Shown here one piece after another: positions 43,825-52,285 of a stretch of 64,000 nt of DNA (position 1 is its first letter; every line of letters starts with the position of its first letter). A program made the translations under genes and the position numbers. Origin of the DNA: Eubacterium sp. (GTDB lineage Bacteria > Bacillota > Clostridia > Lachnospirales > Lachnospiraceae); the NCBI GenBank assembly GCA_017634555.1, contig JAGBNF010000038.1:1-64000 (forward strand), in the 5' to 3' direction. The notes under the pieces were generated by a model that was not told the origin of the DNA, did not search any database, and saw only the letters and a list, made by a program, of their open reading frames with translations.

Positions 43825-46383
43825 ATGAAGAAAGTAACTAGAGGTATTGTAAGTCTCGGACTTGCAGCATCGCTTGTGTTTTCTGCGTGCAGTTGCGGAA
43901 ATACTGCAGAAAACACTACAGCAGCGGCGACTGAGGCGGTAACAGAAGCACCGACAGAGGCTACATCAGCCGACGCGGTAGAGGTGGCTAAGGCTGAACC
44001 GGTAGAGGGCAATCTGCTGAAGAACCCATATTTCGAAGAGGATGATGTAAGCGTCTGGGCTATCGAATGCGGAGCTTCAGCAATTACAGCCGGCAGTGAT
44101 GCTGCTGAGGCAGCTGAGGGTTATGGCTGCTACGGAAAGATCGACAGAGATCCGGCAACATCGTCACCTTATGACTGTTTTGCACAGGATGTAACAGCTG
44201 AGATCAAGAGTGGCGTAACATATAACTATGAGTTTTATGCAAAGCTTTCAGCTGATTATGAGGGAGCACCTGAAGAACAGAGAACAGTTGATTTTGCTCC
44301 GTATATTACAGTAGACGGACAGACAAACTATCTTGGTTCTTACTCCGGTGAGATTACAGGAATCCCAAGCCAGCCGCTTAAGCCGGGTGAGTGGACAAGA
44401 TTCGCCGGTACATTTACACCGAAGTTCACAGGTAACCTTGATAAGTGTGTTATCCGTATTATCGAGCAGGGTACTGATTACGGTAACGGTACATGCGTAA
44501 AGGGTGATTATTATGTAACAGGTCTTTCACTTGTACCTGAAGGCGGAGTGAACGAAGCTGTAGCTGATGCAGGAATTGAGACAGATATTCCTGATCTCAG
44601 ATCAGTTGTAGCATCTGCTGACGGACTTGGTGAAGATGCAATCTGCGGAACCTGTTTCGGAAATGCAGAGATCAACGATCAGAATCTTATAGATCTCGTT
44701 GAGAAGCATTTTAATGCGGTTACACTTGAGAATGAGCTTAAGATGGACTGCATGTTCGGTTATAACAATGATGCGCCTCCTGCAGGAAGCATTCATGAGG
44801 AAGAACTGAACGGCGAGACAATCATGGTTCCTACTATAGATCATTCAAGAACTGATGCGGTTCTCGATATAATCGTTGCATGGAACGAAGCACATCCTGA
44901 TAAGAAGATCCGTGTAAGAGGACATGTTCTCGTATGGCATTCACAGGCACCTGAGTGGTTCTTCCATGAGGATTATGATAAAAATAACGAGTATGTATCT
45001 GCTGAGGAAATGGATAAGAGACAGGAGTGGTACATTAAGTCCATCCTTGAGTATTATACAGGTGCTGACAGCAAGTACAACGGTCTTTTCTACGGATGGG
45101 ACGTTGTTAACGAGGCTATAAGCGACAGCACAGCTACATACAGAACAGATACAGAGCCGGGCTCAGATAAGCTTTCCGATTCAACTCACGGAAGCAAGTC
45201 AAGCTGGTGGAAGGTATATGGAAGCAACGAGTACATCATCAACGCTTTCAGATATGCCAACAAGTATGCACCTGCAGAGCTTGAGCTTTACTACAATGAT
45301 TACAATGAGTGTGATGCTCGTAAGGCAAAGGGTATCATCCAGCTTATTACAGATGTTAAGGAAGCTGAGGGTACAAGAATCGATGGATTCGGTATGCAGG
45401 GACATTACACTGTAAATGCACCATCAGTCGGACAGATCGAGGATGCTGTAAGAGGTTATGCCGAAGTTGTTGATAAGGTCATGCTTACAGAGCTTGATGT
45501 TAAGGTAAGCCCTATGTTTGACGGTTCAGAGGAGAAGCTTCCTGAAGAGTACAATCGTCAGGCTGCATACTACAGTGCAATATATGAGCTTATGAAGAGC
45601 CTTAACAAGGAAGACGGAATCACAGTTTCAGGTATTACTGTATGGGGAGTTATCGATACATATTCATGGCTCCAGCAGCAGAGTAACGTAGGCGGCGGCG
45701 CAACAGGAACAATCATTCAGTGCCCACTTCTCTTTGACGGAGATTACAAGGCTAAGCCAAGCTTCTGGGCTATCGTTGATCCTTCAACAGTAGACGGAGC
45801 AGTACTTGAGGTTAAGAGACCTACTATCGAAGTAAAGAAGGGAACAGTTGAAATCGATGGTGAGATCGATGATGCATGGAATGATGCAGAAGAGGTTCCG
45901 CTTGATATCACTGTTCAGAATGCAAAGGCAGAGGGAGCAGCTAAGCTTCTCTGGGATGAAGAATATCTGTATGTTCTTATCCCTGTAAAGGATGATGTGC
46001 TTAATGATGCAAGTGCTGATGATTATCAGCAGGATTCCATCGAGGTATTTATCGATGAGAATAATGCAGGCGCAGGCGCTTATGAGGAAGATGATAAGCA
46101 GTACAGAGTAAGCTTCAAGAACAAGCTCAGCTTCAACGGTGAGAAGTGTCTCGAAGAGAATATCAACGCTGTAGCAATTGAAACAGATGACGGATATCTC
46201 GTAGAAGCAGCTATGAAGTGGACAGATATCACTCCTGAAGCAGGAACTGAGATCGGACTCGAGCTCCAGATCAATGATGCCGGAGCAAGCGGAGAAAGGA
46301 TCGGAACAAAGAGCTGGGCTGATGATACAGGAACATGCTACATGAATCCTGCAATGTTCGGCCATGCTAAGCTGGTAGACTAA
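43825..46383 (+). CDS. Surface lipoprotein GH10 endo-xylanase with CBM22- and CBM9-like modules
   Basis: An 852-residue modular xylanase. A signal peptide ends at a lipobox-like VFSAC (cysteine about 22; Phe at -3 is unusual), followed by a Thr/Ala/Glu linker. Residues about 60-245 resemble CBM22 (LLKNPYFEEDDVSVWAIECG start; YVTGLSLVPEGG end). The GH10 domain (about 255-655) has the acid/base Glu in WDVVNEAISD and the nucleophile in MLTELDVKV. Residues about 670-852 fit CBM9 (DGEIDDAWNDAEEVPLDI; SWADDTGTCYMNP). It is the only secreted glycosidase in the locus, so it supplies oligosaccharides to the importer. AGGGGAG precedes ATG 43825. It probably has its own promoter in 43773-43824, where TATAGTATAG lies. 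Confidence 0.93.
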   Translation: MKKVTRGIVSLGLAASLVFSACSCGNTAENTTAAATEAVTEAPTEATSADAVEVAKAEPVEGNLLKNPYFEEDDVSVWAIECGASAITAGSDAAEAAEGYGCYGKIDRDPATSSPYDCFAQDVTAEIKSGVTYNYEFYAKLSADYEGAPEEQRTVDFAPYITVDGQTNYLGSYSGEITGIPSQPLKPGEWTRFAGTFTPKFTGNLDKCVIRIIEQGTDYGNGTCVKGDYYVTGLSLVPEGGVNEAVADAGIETDIPDLRSVVASADGLGEDAICGTCFGNAEINDQNLIDLVEKHFNAVTLENELKMDCMFGYNNDAPPAGSIHEEELNGETIMVPTIDHSRTDAVLDIIVAWNEAHPDKKIRVRGHVLVWHSQAPEWFFHEDYDKNNEYVSAEEMDKRQEWYIKSILEYYTGADSKYNGLFYGWDVVNEAISDSTATYRTDTEPGSDKLSDSTHGSKSSWWKVYGSNEYIINAFRYANKYAPAELELYYNDYNECDARKAKGIIQLITDVKEAEGTRIDGFGMQGHYTVNAPSVGQIEDAVRGYAEVVDKVMLTELDVKVSPMFDGSEEKLPEEYNRQAAYYSAIYELMKSLNKEDGITVSGITVWGVIDTYSWLQQQSNVGGGATGTIIQCPLLFDGDYKAKPSFWAIVDPSTVDGAVLEVKRPTIEVKKGTVEIDGEIDDAWNDAEEVPLDITVQNAKAEGAAKLLWDEEYLYVLIPVKDDVLNDASADDYQQDSIEVFIDENNAGAGAYEEDDKQYRVSFKNKLSFNGEKCLEENINAVAIETDDGYLVEAAMKWTDITPEAGTEIGLELQINDAGASGERIGTKSWADDTGTCYMNPAMFGHAKLVD

Positions 46384-46489
46384 TGACTCTAAATGAGTAC
46401 ACAACAAATCGTCTACAATATTTTGTAATTTATATTTCGACATAATTAAGTAATAAACATAAAAGCAATATACTATAAGTACTATATTA

Positions 46490-46565
46490 AAGCCCGGTCC
46501 ACCGGATGTCGTGCCTCAACCGCCCATGAAAGGGCTCTGATGCACGCACCGGCTGTACCGGGCTT
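46490..46565. other. Long structured RNA-like element between convergent genes
   Basis: A 76-base GC-rich island in AT-rich DNA folds as one long arm. AAGCCCGGT (46490-46498) pairs with ACCGGGCTT (46557-46565); then CCGG 46502-46505 with 46549-46552, CGTGC 46510-46514 with GCACG 46542-46546, TCA with TGA, and GCCC 46522-46525 with GGGC 46532-46535, around loop ATGAAA. T runs are poor on both sides, so it is not a textbook terminator, though it may end transcripts of both GH10 and the convergent esterase. I do not recognise an RNA family. Confidence 0.6.
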
Positions 46566-46636
46566 GTTTCACATATGGATAAGAAATCGTATGTTATATT
46601 TATCGTTCAATATACCATATACTCGTAGTACTCAGT

Positions 46637-47614
46637 TTAGAGTCGTTTGATCCATGCCTCTGCCAGCGATGGCCAGAGACCTGCGTCTTCCTGCCAGCTC
46701 ATATCAATCGGAGGTGCTGCCGGTGGACCTGACGGTTCATCAGGGAACTGGGCTTCAAGTTCGGCTTTTCTCTGAGCTGATACATTTACCCCATTTCCTT
46801 CTTTAACAGCCTTAACGGCCTTCATAACCTGGTCAAGAGTGTATTCACCGTGGGTGTTGCCGCTGAAGAAAGCATCGTTTGCGATACTCAGACCATGGAA
46901 GCCTGCAGGGAAAACATAATGTGCATAAGGAATCTTCTGAGCTCTGAGTGCCTTTGCAAAGAGGTAGCTGTTTTCCACAGGAACCAGTTCATCGGTCTGT
47001 GTCTGCCAGATAAAGCAAGGCGGTGTGTCAGGCTTAACCTGCTTCTCCAGTGAGAAGTATTCGAGATCCTCAGCTGACGGTTCCTTTCCGATAAGTGTCT
47101 GTACCGAATAAATGTGTGTGTACTCACCGAAGGTGATAACAGGATAGGAAAGTATGGCACCGTCCGGTCTGTTTGATATATCTGCATAATCCGGATTTTC
47201 ATCCTTTACATCATCAAAATGTACAGCAAGACTTCCACATACATGAGCACCTGCAGAGAATCCGCAGATGATAAGCTTCTTACCTGATATTCCGTAAGCT
47301 TCCGCATTTTTTCTGATAAATCTGACAGCTCTCGAAATATCCTTAAGAGGCTGACGGTAAAGCGGAACTGACATTGTGATATCCGTTGTATAAGAAAGAA
47401 CAAAAGCGTTCATGCCTCTGTTATAAAACTCCTCTGCAACAGGCTCTCCCTCGTGAGGAACGCACATGCAGTATCCGCCGCCCGGTACGACCAGCATACA
47501 GTCGCGCGGCTCGTTATCATCATGAAGATATGCATGTATTTCCGGTATAAACCCGTATGCGGCATCGTAGCTGTATTCGGATTCATTCCAGATCTTTTCA
47601 CTGAAATTTTTCAT
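46637..47614 (-). CDS. Alpha/beta hydrolase, acetylesterase-like
   Basis: A 325-residue esterase on the minus strand. It has the oxyanion motif VVPGGGYCMCVPHEGE, the nucleophile elbow CGFSAGAHVCGSL, and late acid/His regions TDELVPVENSYLFAKAL and FPAGFHGLSIAND. These match the BD-FAE/acetylxylan-esterase-like hydrolases often found in xylan loci. No signal peptide, so it is intracellular. AAAGGG lies eight bases before its ATG at 47614. It converges with GH10 across the structured element and has TATAAT in its upstream region (minus strand, 47668-47663). It is probably the third cytoplasmic esterase of the xylan system. Confidence 0.83.
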   Translation of the reverse strand: MKNFSEKIWNESEYSYDAAYGFIPEIHAYLHDDNEPRDCMLVVPGGGYCMCVPHEGEPVAEEFYNRGMNAFVLSYTTDITMSVPLYRQPLKDISRAVRFIRKNAEAYGISGKKLIICGFSAGAHVCGSLAVHFDDVKDENPDYADISNRPDGAILSYPVITFGEYTHIYSVQTLIGKEPSAEDLEYFSLEKQVKPDTPPCFIWQTQTDELVPVENSYLFAKALRAQKIPYAHYVFPAGFHGLSIANDAFFSGNTHGEYTLDQVMKAVKAVKEGNGVNVSAQRKAELEAQFPDEPSGPPAAPPIDMSWQEDAGLWPSLAEAWIKRL

Positions 47615-47811
47615 AACAAAACCCTTTCAAATTATGTGGTGTATAGTAACTCAAGTGGTTTTATTATACTTCCTAATTTAAACAGAGGATAGCTTTTTTT
47701 AATCTAAATTTAATTTTCATTAAAAGACCATTTAATTTTGGAAATGTATATTATACCCATCAACAGAAAACAAAGATAAGTCATCTGCTATTAGATACGG
47801 AGGTAAATGTT

Positions 47812-48561
47812 ATGGAAGAGTTCGCTAAGGTTGAGAAGTTAAGAGAGGCTACAGGAGTTACATTTGAAGATTCAAGAAATGCTCTCAGAGCATGTGACGG
47901 TAATATGATAGATGCAATGGTATATCTTGAGAAGCTTGGAAAGGTTACAACATACCTTCCTGCAGGAATGGATAAGAGAAATATGCCGATCACAGCAGAA
48001 GAAATCGCAGCAGCAGAGCTTAAGCGTGCGATGGAAGAGGCTGAGAGAAACAGCAGATATGATGAAATGATCAGCAGAAGAGAGAGAAAGGAAGCAAAGC
48101 GCGCAGCAAAGCGTGAGGCTAAGTTCGAAGCAAGAGAGATCAAAAGAGAAGCAAAGGTAGAAGCAAGAGAAATTAAAAGGGAAGCAAGAAGAGAAGCCAG
48201 AAGAGAAATAAGAGGAGAATCATCAGGCAGCTTAGGTACATTTATCGGAAAGATATTCAGACTCCTTGTAGAGAATAAGTTAAGCATCAGCAAGGACGGA
48301 AGAAATGTAGCAAATATTCCTCTTCTCGGAGTTATTATCCTCAGCGGAATGTTCTTCCCTCCATTATTCATCGCATTCATCGTATCACTGTTCTGTGGAT
48401 TTGATTATTCCTTTAATGCTGACAGAAAAGCAGTTGAATATAGCAGAGTGACTGAAATTGAAGATATAGATTATGAAAGAGATATGATCGAGCGTAAGCT
48501 TATCGAGGCACAGTTAAAGAGAGAAGAGATGCAGAGAATCGGAACTGTAGCTGAGATCTAA
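47812..48561 (+). CDS. UBA/DUF4342-type membrane protein with a long charged helix
   Basis: A 249-residue protein of three parts. Residues 1-42 form a UBA/TS-N-like three-helix unit (KLREATGVTFEDSRNALRAC, AMVYLEKLGKV). Residues about 60-136 are nearly all Lys, Arg, Glu and Ala with the repeat EAREIKREAK, predicted to form a rigid single helix. Residues about 145-202 match the DUF4342 region, with a hydrophobic span 170-197. The C-terminus is again charged. The family is found in clostridia, normally without so long a charged helix. ACGGAGG precedes ATG 47812. Function is unknown; a bidirectional terminator closes it. Confidence 0.7.
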   Translation: MEEFAKVEKLREATGVTFEDSRNALRACDGNMIDAMVYLEKLGKVTTYLPAGMDKRNMPITAEEIAAAELKRAMEEAERNSRYDEMISRRERKEAKRAAKREAKFEAREIKREAKVEAREIKREARREARREIRGESSGSLGTFIGKIFRLLVENKLSISKDGRNVANIPLLGVIILSGMFFPPLFIAFIVSLFCGFDYSFNADRKAVEYSRVTEIEDIDYERDMIERKLIEAQLKREEMQRIGTVAEI

Positions 48562-48594
48562 CAGAGCCTTTCATTAAATAATTACTATATACGG

Positions 48595-48634
48595 AAAAAT
48601 GCAACGGTATCGTTTAGATATCGCTGCATTTTTT
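48595..48634. terminator. Bidirectional terminator between convergent genes
   Basis: AAAAATGCAACGGTATC (48595-48611) pairs with GATATCGCTGCATTTTT (48617-48633) with one mismatch and one G-T pair. A runs before and T runs after let it work on both strands, for the UBA-type gene and the GlsB-like gene. Confidence 0.8.
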
Positions 48635-48642
48635 CATTTACG

Positions 48643-48885
48643 TTATTTAAAAATCTTTCTTCCGATGAAGATGATAAGGCAAGCACCTACAACGGAAGTT
48701 ATGATATCGCCGATGATACCGACAGCCTTGAAACCGCAAAGTCTGAATAAGATGCTTCCGACAAATCCTCCGATGATTCCAAGGATAATGTTTCTTACGG
48801 TTCCTCCTTCACTCTTCATGATGGCACCTGCGATACATCCTGATATACCACCGAGTATGATACCGATAATTAATGAAATAAGCAT
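48643..48885 (-). CDS. GlsB/YeaQ/YmgE family stress-response membrane protein
   Basis: An 80-residue protein of three helices with many small residues: IIGIILGGISGCIAGAIM, then NIILGIIGGFVGSILF, and IITSVVGACLIIFIGRK. This matches the transglycosylase-associated (GlsB/YeaQ) family, which is induced by stress in many bacteria but lacks a known reaction. GAGGAAC precedes its ATG at 48885 on the minus strand. It lies between the charged-helix protein and the AraC gene. Confidence 0.88.
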   Translation of the reverse strand: MLISLIIGIILGGISGCIAGAIMKSEGGTVRNIILGIIGGFVGSILFRLCGFKAVGIIGDIITSVVGACLIIFIGRKIFK

Positions 48886-48968
48886 AATCTGTTCCTCCTG
48901 GTGTTGCTTAAATATTTATTATGACATCTCATAAGTGAGAATACATTTTTACTTTGACACGATTGTCG

Positions 48969-49826
48969 TTATTTATTTGAATTCAGATGCAATTTTCTGA
49001 AATCTCGCGGCGAGCATCCGGTCAGTTCACGGAAGATTTTGTTAAATGCAGTCGTTGACTGGAAGCCCGACATAAAAGCTGTGTCCGTTATGGACAGTGA
49101 TTCGTCGGACAGAAGCTTGATCGCCGATCTGACACGTATTCCGGAAAGATATGCAGGAAATGTGGTCTGCATATATTCCTTAAACAATCTGGAAAAATAA
49201 TACGGACTAAGACCGACATGAGCCGCAACCTCAGTCTGGGTAATATTCTCCGTTGAGTGTTCGGAAATATAGCTGCATGCGGAATTTATATGCTTCCAGG
49301 ATATATCGGAATGCTCCGGATCCTTGATCTGTTCCTGCTTGGTCTGTACAACATAATCAGCTATATGAAGAACTATATCATACACGCAGAGCTTGCAGCG
49401 GGTTTCGGCAAAGTTTATGTCCGAAGAAAGAAGACTGCTGATCTCGTGCATTTTTGCCGCAACAGCGGAAGTAAGCTCAGGCTCTTTGGCTGCCTCAATA
49501 TGATGATATTCTGTAAGAAACTTTGACATCGAAAGAAGATCCAGATTGTGCTCCAGAAGAACAGATGAAAACTGGATGAATATCGATCCGCCGGTTGGCA
49601 TATGGATTATCTCGTGAAGTTCTCTCGGCCATATAAGGAGTATGTCTCCTTTTTTTAATTCGTAAGACACTTCACGTACTTTGTACTTACAGCCGTCGGT
49701 AAGTGCTACAACAAATTCCGCAGCGTTATGCCAGTGCGGGTGAAAGCTTTCGGGTATGTTTCTGTCAGTAAGTGAAACACCCTGTACACCCGGGTATTTA
49801 ATTATCTCATAGGGATTATTTAACAC
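48969..49826 (-). CDS. AraC family transcription regulator
   Basis: A 285-residue regulator with a cupin sensor half (HPHWHNAAEFVVALTDG near residue 26, GDILLIWPRELHEI) and a C-terminal double helix-turn-helix (ITQTEVAAHVGLSPYYFSRLF; SITDTAFMSGFQSTTAFNKIF). It starts at 49826 on the minus strand. The divergent gene pair at 49826/49992 shares a 165-base region, so it probably controls the alcohol dehydrogenase cassette, or itself. The ligand is likely a sugar or aldehyde (inference). Confidence 0.9.
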   Translation of the reverse strand: MLNNPYEIIKYPGVQGVSLTDRNIPESFHPHWHNAAEFVVALTDGCKYKVREVSYELKKGDILLIWPRELHEIIHMPTGGSIFIQFSSVLLEHNLDLLSMSKFLTEYHHIEAAKEPELTSAVAAKMHEISSLLSSDINFAETRCKLCVYDIVLHIADYVVQTKQEQIKDPEHSDISWKHINSACSYISEHSTENITQTEVAAHVGLSPYYFSRLFKEYMQTTFPAYLSGIRVRSAIKLLSDESLSITDTAFMSGFQSTTAFNKIFRELTGCSPRDFRKLHLNSNK

Positions 49827-49940
49827 TTTTCTGACTCCTTTTAGTATTCAAGTTATATAACATAACTATAGCAAAAAATGGGCAAAATTCAATAAATATC
49901 TTCTATATTTTGCAATCTGAGTAAACTAAAATGATTATGT

Positions 49941-49964
49941 AGGCCCTGAAATATGGGAGGGCCT
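49941..49964 (+). other. Short hairpin in the alcohol dehydrogenase leader
   Basis: AGGCCCT (49941-49947) pairs with AGGGCCT (49958-49964), loop of ten bases, 28 bases before the start codon. It could be an operator for the AraC regulator, or slow read-through. A possible promoter lies before it: TTGCAA 49910-49915 and GATTAT 49933-49938. Confidence 0.4.
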
Positions 49965-49991
49965 GTTGACTGTTTTAGAAAGGAAAGGCTT

Positions 49992-51167
49992 ATGGAAAAT
50001 TTTACATTTTATTCACCAACATTCTTTGCATTCGGCAAGGAAACTGAAAAGGAAGCAGGCAAGTATGTTAAGAGATTCGGAGGGAGCAAGGTGCTTCTTC
50101 ATTACGGCGGAAAAAGTGCCGAAAAGTCAGGACTTCTAGATAGAGTAAAAAAGTCACTTGAGGACGAAGGAATTGAATATATCGCACTCGGAGGAGTTAA
50201 GCCAAATCCGAGAAGCGGACTGGTATATGAAGGAATTGAAATCTGCAGAAAGGAAGGCATAGATTTCGTGCTCGCAGTCGGAGGAGGAAGTGTTATCGAT
50301 TCTTCTAAGGCTATTGCGGCAGGAACAGTATATGACGGAGATTTCTGGGATTTCTATCAGGGAAAGAGAATTGAGGAGGCACTTCCGATAGGAACTATCC
50401 TCACTATATCCGCAGCAGGAAGTGAAGGAAGTCCTGATTCGGTTATCACTAAAGAAGAGGGAATGTTTAAGCGTGGTGCCAGCGGAGATGCTATAAGACC
50501 TAAGTTCAGTATCTTGAATCCTGAACTTACACAGACACTTCCGCCATACCAGACTGCAGCAGGAGCTACAGATATCATGGCTCATCTTTATGAGAGATAT
50601 CTTACAAATTCAACAGAGGTTGAGGTTACCGACAGACTTATCGAAGCACTTCTTCTTACGATGAAGTATGAAGCTCCGAGAGTTATCGCAGATCCGAATA
50701 ATTATCAGGCAAGAGCAAATATCATGTGGGCAGGTATGATGGCGCATAATCATTCCTGTGGTGTAGGAAGAAGCCAGGATTGGAACAGCCATACCATAGA
50801 GCATGAGCTTTCGGCTCTTTATGATTGTGCACACGGTGCGGGTCTTGCTGTTACAATGCCTGCAGTATTCAAGTATGTTATGAATCATAATGTAATGCGT
50901 TTTGCACAGGTGGCAGTACGTGTATGGGGATGTGAGATGAATTTTGAGAATCCTGAGGTTACGGCACTTGAAGGAATCAATGCATTCCAGAAGTTCCTTG
51001 TATCACTAGGAATGCCTTCAAACTTCGAGGAACTGGGAGCTAAGAAGGAGGATATCCCTAAGCTGGTAGAAGTACTCTGCAGAGGTGACGGAAGAGATGG
51101 TACCATATCAGGATTTGTAACTCTTAATGAAGAGGACTGCACAAAGATTTACGAACTGATGGTTTGA
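49992..51167 (+). CDS. Iron-containing alcohol dehydrogenase, butanol-dehydrogenase type
   Basis: A 391-residue class III alcohol dehydrogenase using NAD(P)H. Motifs: VLAVGGGSVIDSSKAIAAG for cofactor, then metal-binding histidines in NSHTIEHELSALYDCAHGAGLAV, shown here in the part EHELSALYDCAHGAG. It starts at ATG 49992 behind GAAAGGAAAGG; a GTG-like upstream start at 49953 would cut into the leader hairpin. It heads a five-gene cassette and probably reduces an aldehyde from sugar breakdown. Divergent AraC regulator upstream. Confidence 0.9.
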   Translation: MENFTFYSPTFFAFGKETEKEAGKYVKRFGGSKVLLHYGGKSAEKSGLLDRVKKSLEDEGIEYIALGGVKPNPRSGLVYEGIEICRKEGIDFVLAVGGGSVIDSSKAIAAGTVYDGDFWDFYQGKRIEEALPIGTILTISAAGSEGSPDSVITKEEGMFKRGASGDAIRPKFSILNPELTQTLPPYQTAAGATDIMAHLYERYLTNSTEVEVTDRLIEALLLTMKYEAPRVIADPNNYQARANIMWAGMMAHNHSCGVGRSQDWNSHTIEHELSALYDCAHGAGLAVTMPAVFKYVMNHNVMRFAQVAVRVWGCEMNFENPEVTALEGINAFQKFLVSLGMPSNFEELGAKKEDIPKLVEVLCRGDGRDGTISGFVTLNEEDCTKIYELMV

Positions 51168-51197
51168 TCGATATTGGAGAAGAGGTAATACGGGGTT

Positions 51198-52223
51198 ATG
51201 AAAAAAGCGTTATTCATAGGTGGTACGGGTACTATCAGTACTGCCATAGTTAAGAAATTATCTGAGGATCCAGCCTGGGAGGTATGGCTCATCAACAGAG
51301 GAAACAGAAGTGATGTTGTTCCGGAAAATGTGCATCAGATCATAGCTGATGTATATGATGAGGATGATGTCAGAGAAAAAATCAAGGATATGACCTTTGA
51401 TGTAGTCAGTGAGTTTATCGGCTTTACCGTAGATGCGGTTGAGAGAGATTACAGGCTTTTTAAGGGAAAGATCAAGCAGTATATGTATATAAGCTCCGCA
51501 TCGGCTTATAACAAACCTGCTGCAAGTTATGTGATCACTGAGGGAACTACACTTGCCAATCCTCATTGGGAATATTCAAGAAATAAGATCAAGTGCGAGG
51601 AATTCCTTATGGATAAATACAGATCCGAGGGATTCCCCGTAACGATCATCCGTCCGAGTCATACCTATGACGAGAGAAATGTACCGCTGGGTGTACATGG
51701 CAAGAAGGGATTCTATCAGGTTATCAAACGTATGCAGGAGGGAAAGCCTGTTATCATTCAGGGAGACGGAACCTCTCTCTGGACAGTAACCTTTAATAAG
51801 GACTTTGCCACAGGCTATACGGGACTTATGGGAAATCCTCATGCCATAGGTGAAGCCTTCCAGATAACGGGAGATGAGACACTCACCTGGAATCAGATAT
51901 ATCAGACCATAGCGGATGCCCTGGGCGTAGAACTTAAGGCATATCATATTTCCTCTGAGTTCTTGAGTGCTGTAGGAGATAAGTATGGCTTTGATTTTGA
52001 AGGAAGCCTTACAGGTGATAAGTCAGTATCTGTTGTTTTTGATAACAGCAAGCTGAAGAGAGCTGTTCCTGACATGAAGACTACCATAAGATTCGATCAG
52101 GGTGTAAGGATCGCACTTGATTATGTATTGTCACATCCGGAATGTCAGGTGGAAGACAAGGAATTCGATGAGTGGTGTGACCGCGTTATAGCTGCGGTTG
52201 AGAAATCCAAGGAATTGATATAA
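51198..52223 (+). CDS. NAD-dependent epimerase/reductase-like protein
   Basis: A 341-residue extended short-chain dehydrogenase. The cofactor motif is FIGGTGTIS at the N-terminus, with WLINRGN after strand two, showing the usual arginine region for NAD(P). It has SSASAYNKPA in place of a strict YxxxK, then EYSRNKIKCEE, which supplies tyrosine and lysine (YSRNK). It resembles the atypical epimerase group found beside sugar genes in clostridia. It follows the alcohol dehydrogenase by 30 bases. The substrate is unknown. Confidence 0.82.
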   Translation: MKKALFIGGTGTISTAIVKKLSEDPAWEVWLINRGNRSDVVPENVHQIIADVYDEDDVREKIKDMTFDVVSEFIGFTVDAVERDYRLFKGKIKQYMYISSASAYNKPAASYVITEGTTLANPHWEYSRNKIKCEEFLMDKYRSEGFPVTIIRPSHTYDERNVPLGVHGKKGFYQVIKRMQEGKPVIIQGDGTSLWTVTFNKDFATGYTGLMGNPHAIGEAFQITGDETLTWNQIYQTIADALGVELKAYHISSEFLSAVGDKYGFDFEGSLTGDKSVSVVFDNSKLKRAVPDMKTTIRFDQGVRIALDYVLSHPECQVEDKEFDEWCDRVIAAVEKSKELI

Positions 52224-52285
52224 CACTATAGAGATACCGTATGGTATAAGGAGTTTATTGAATACAATATGTGAGGAGGAGCAGT

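Noticed and set aside
46490..46565. tRNA gene or known riboswitch in the GC-rich island
   Set aside because: No cloverleaf, no T-loop GTTCGAnTC, no CCA-end layout, and no riboswitch core that I recognise; it also lies downstream of both neighbouring genes.
21881..49970. Shared sequence GGGCCTGTTG in two leaders (about 21887 and 49960) as a common operator
   Set aside because: A ten-base match between two places in 64 kb is expected by chance, and flanks do not match.
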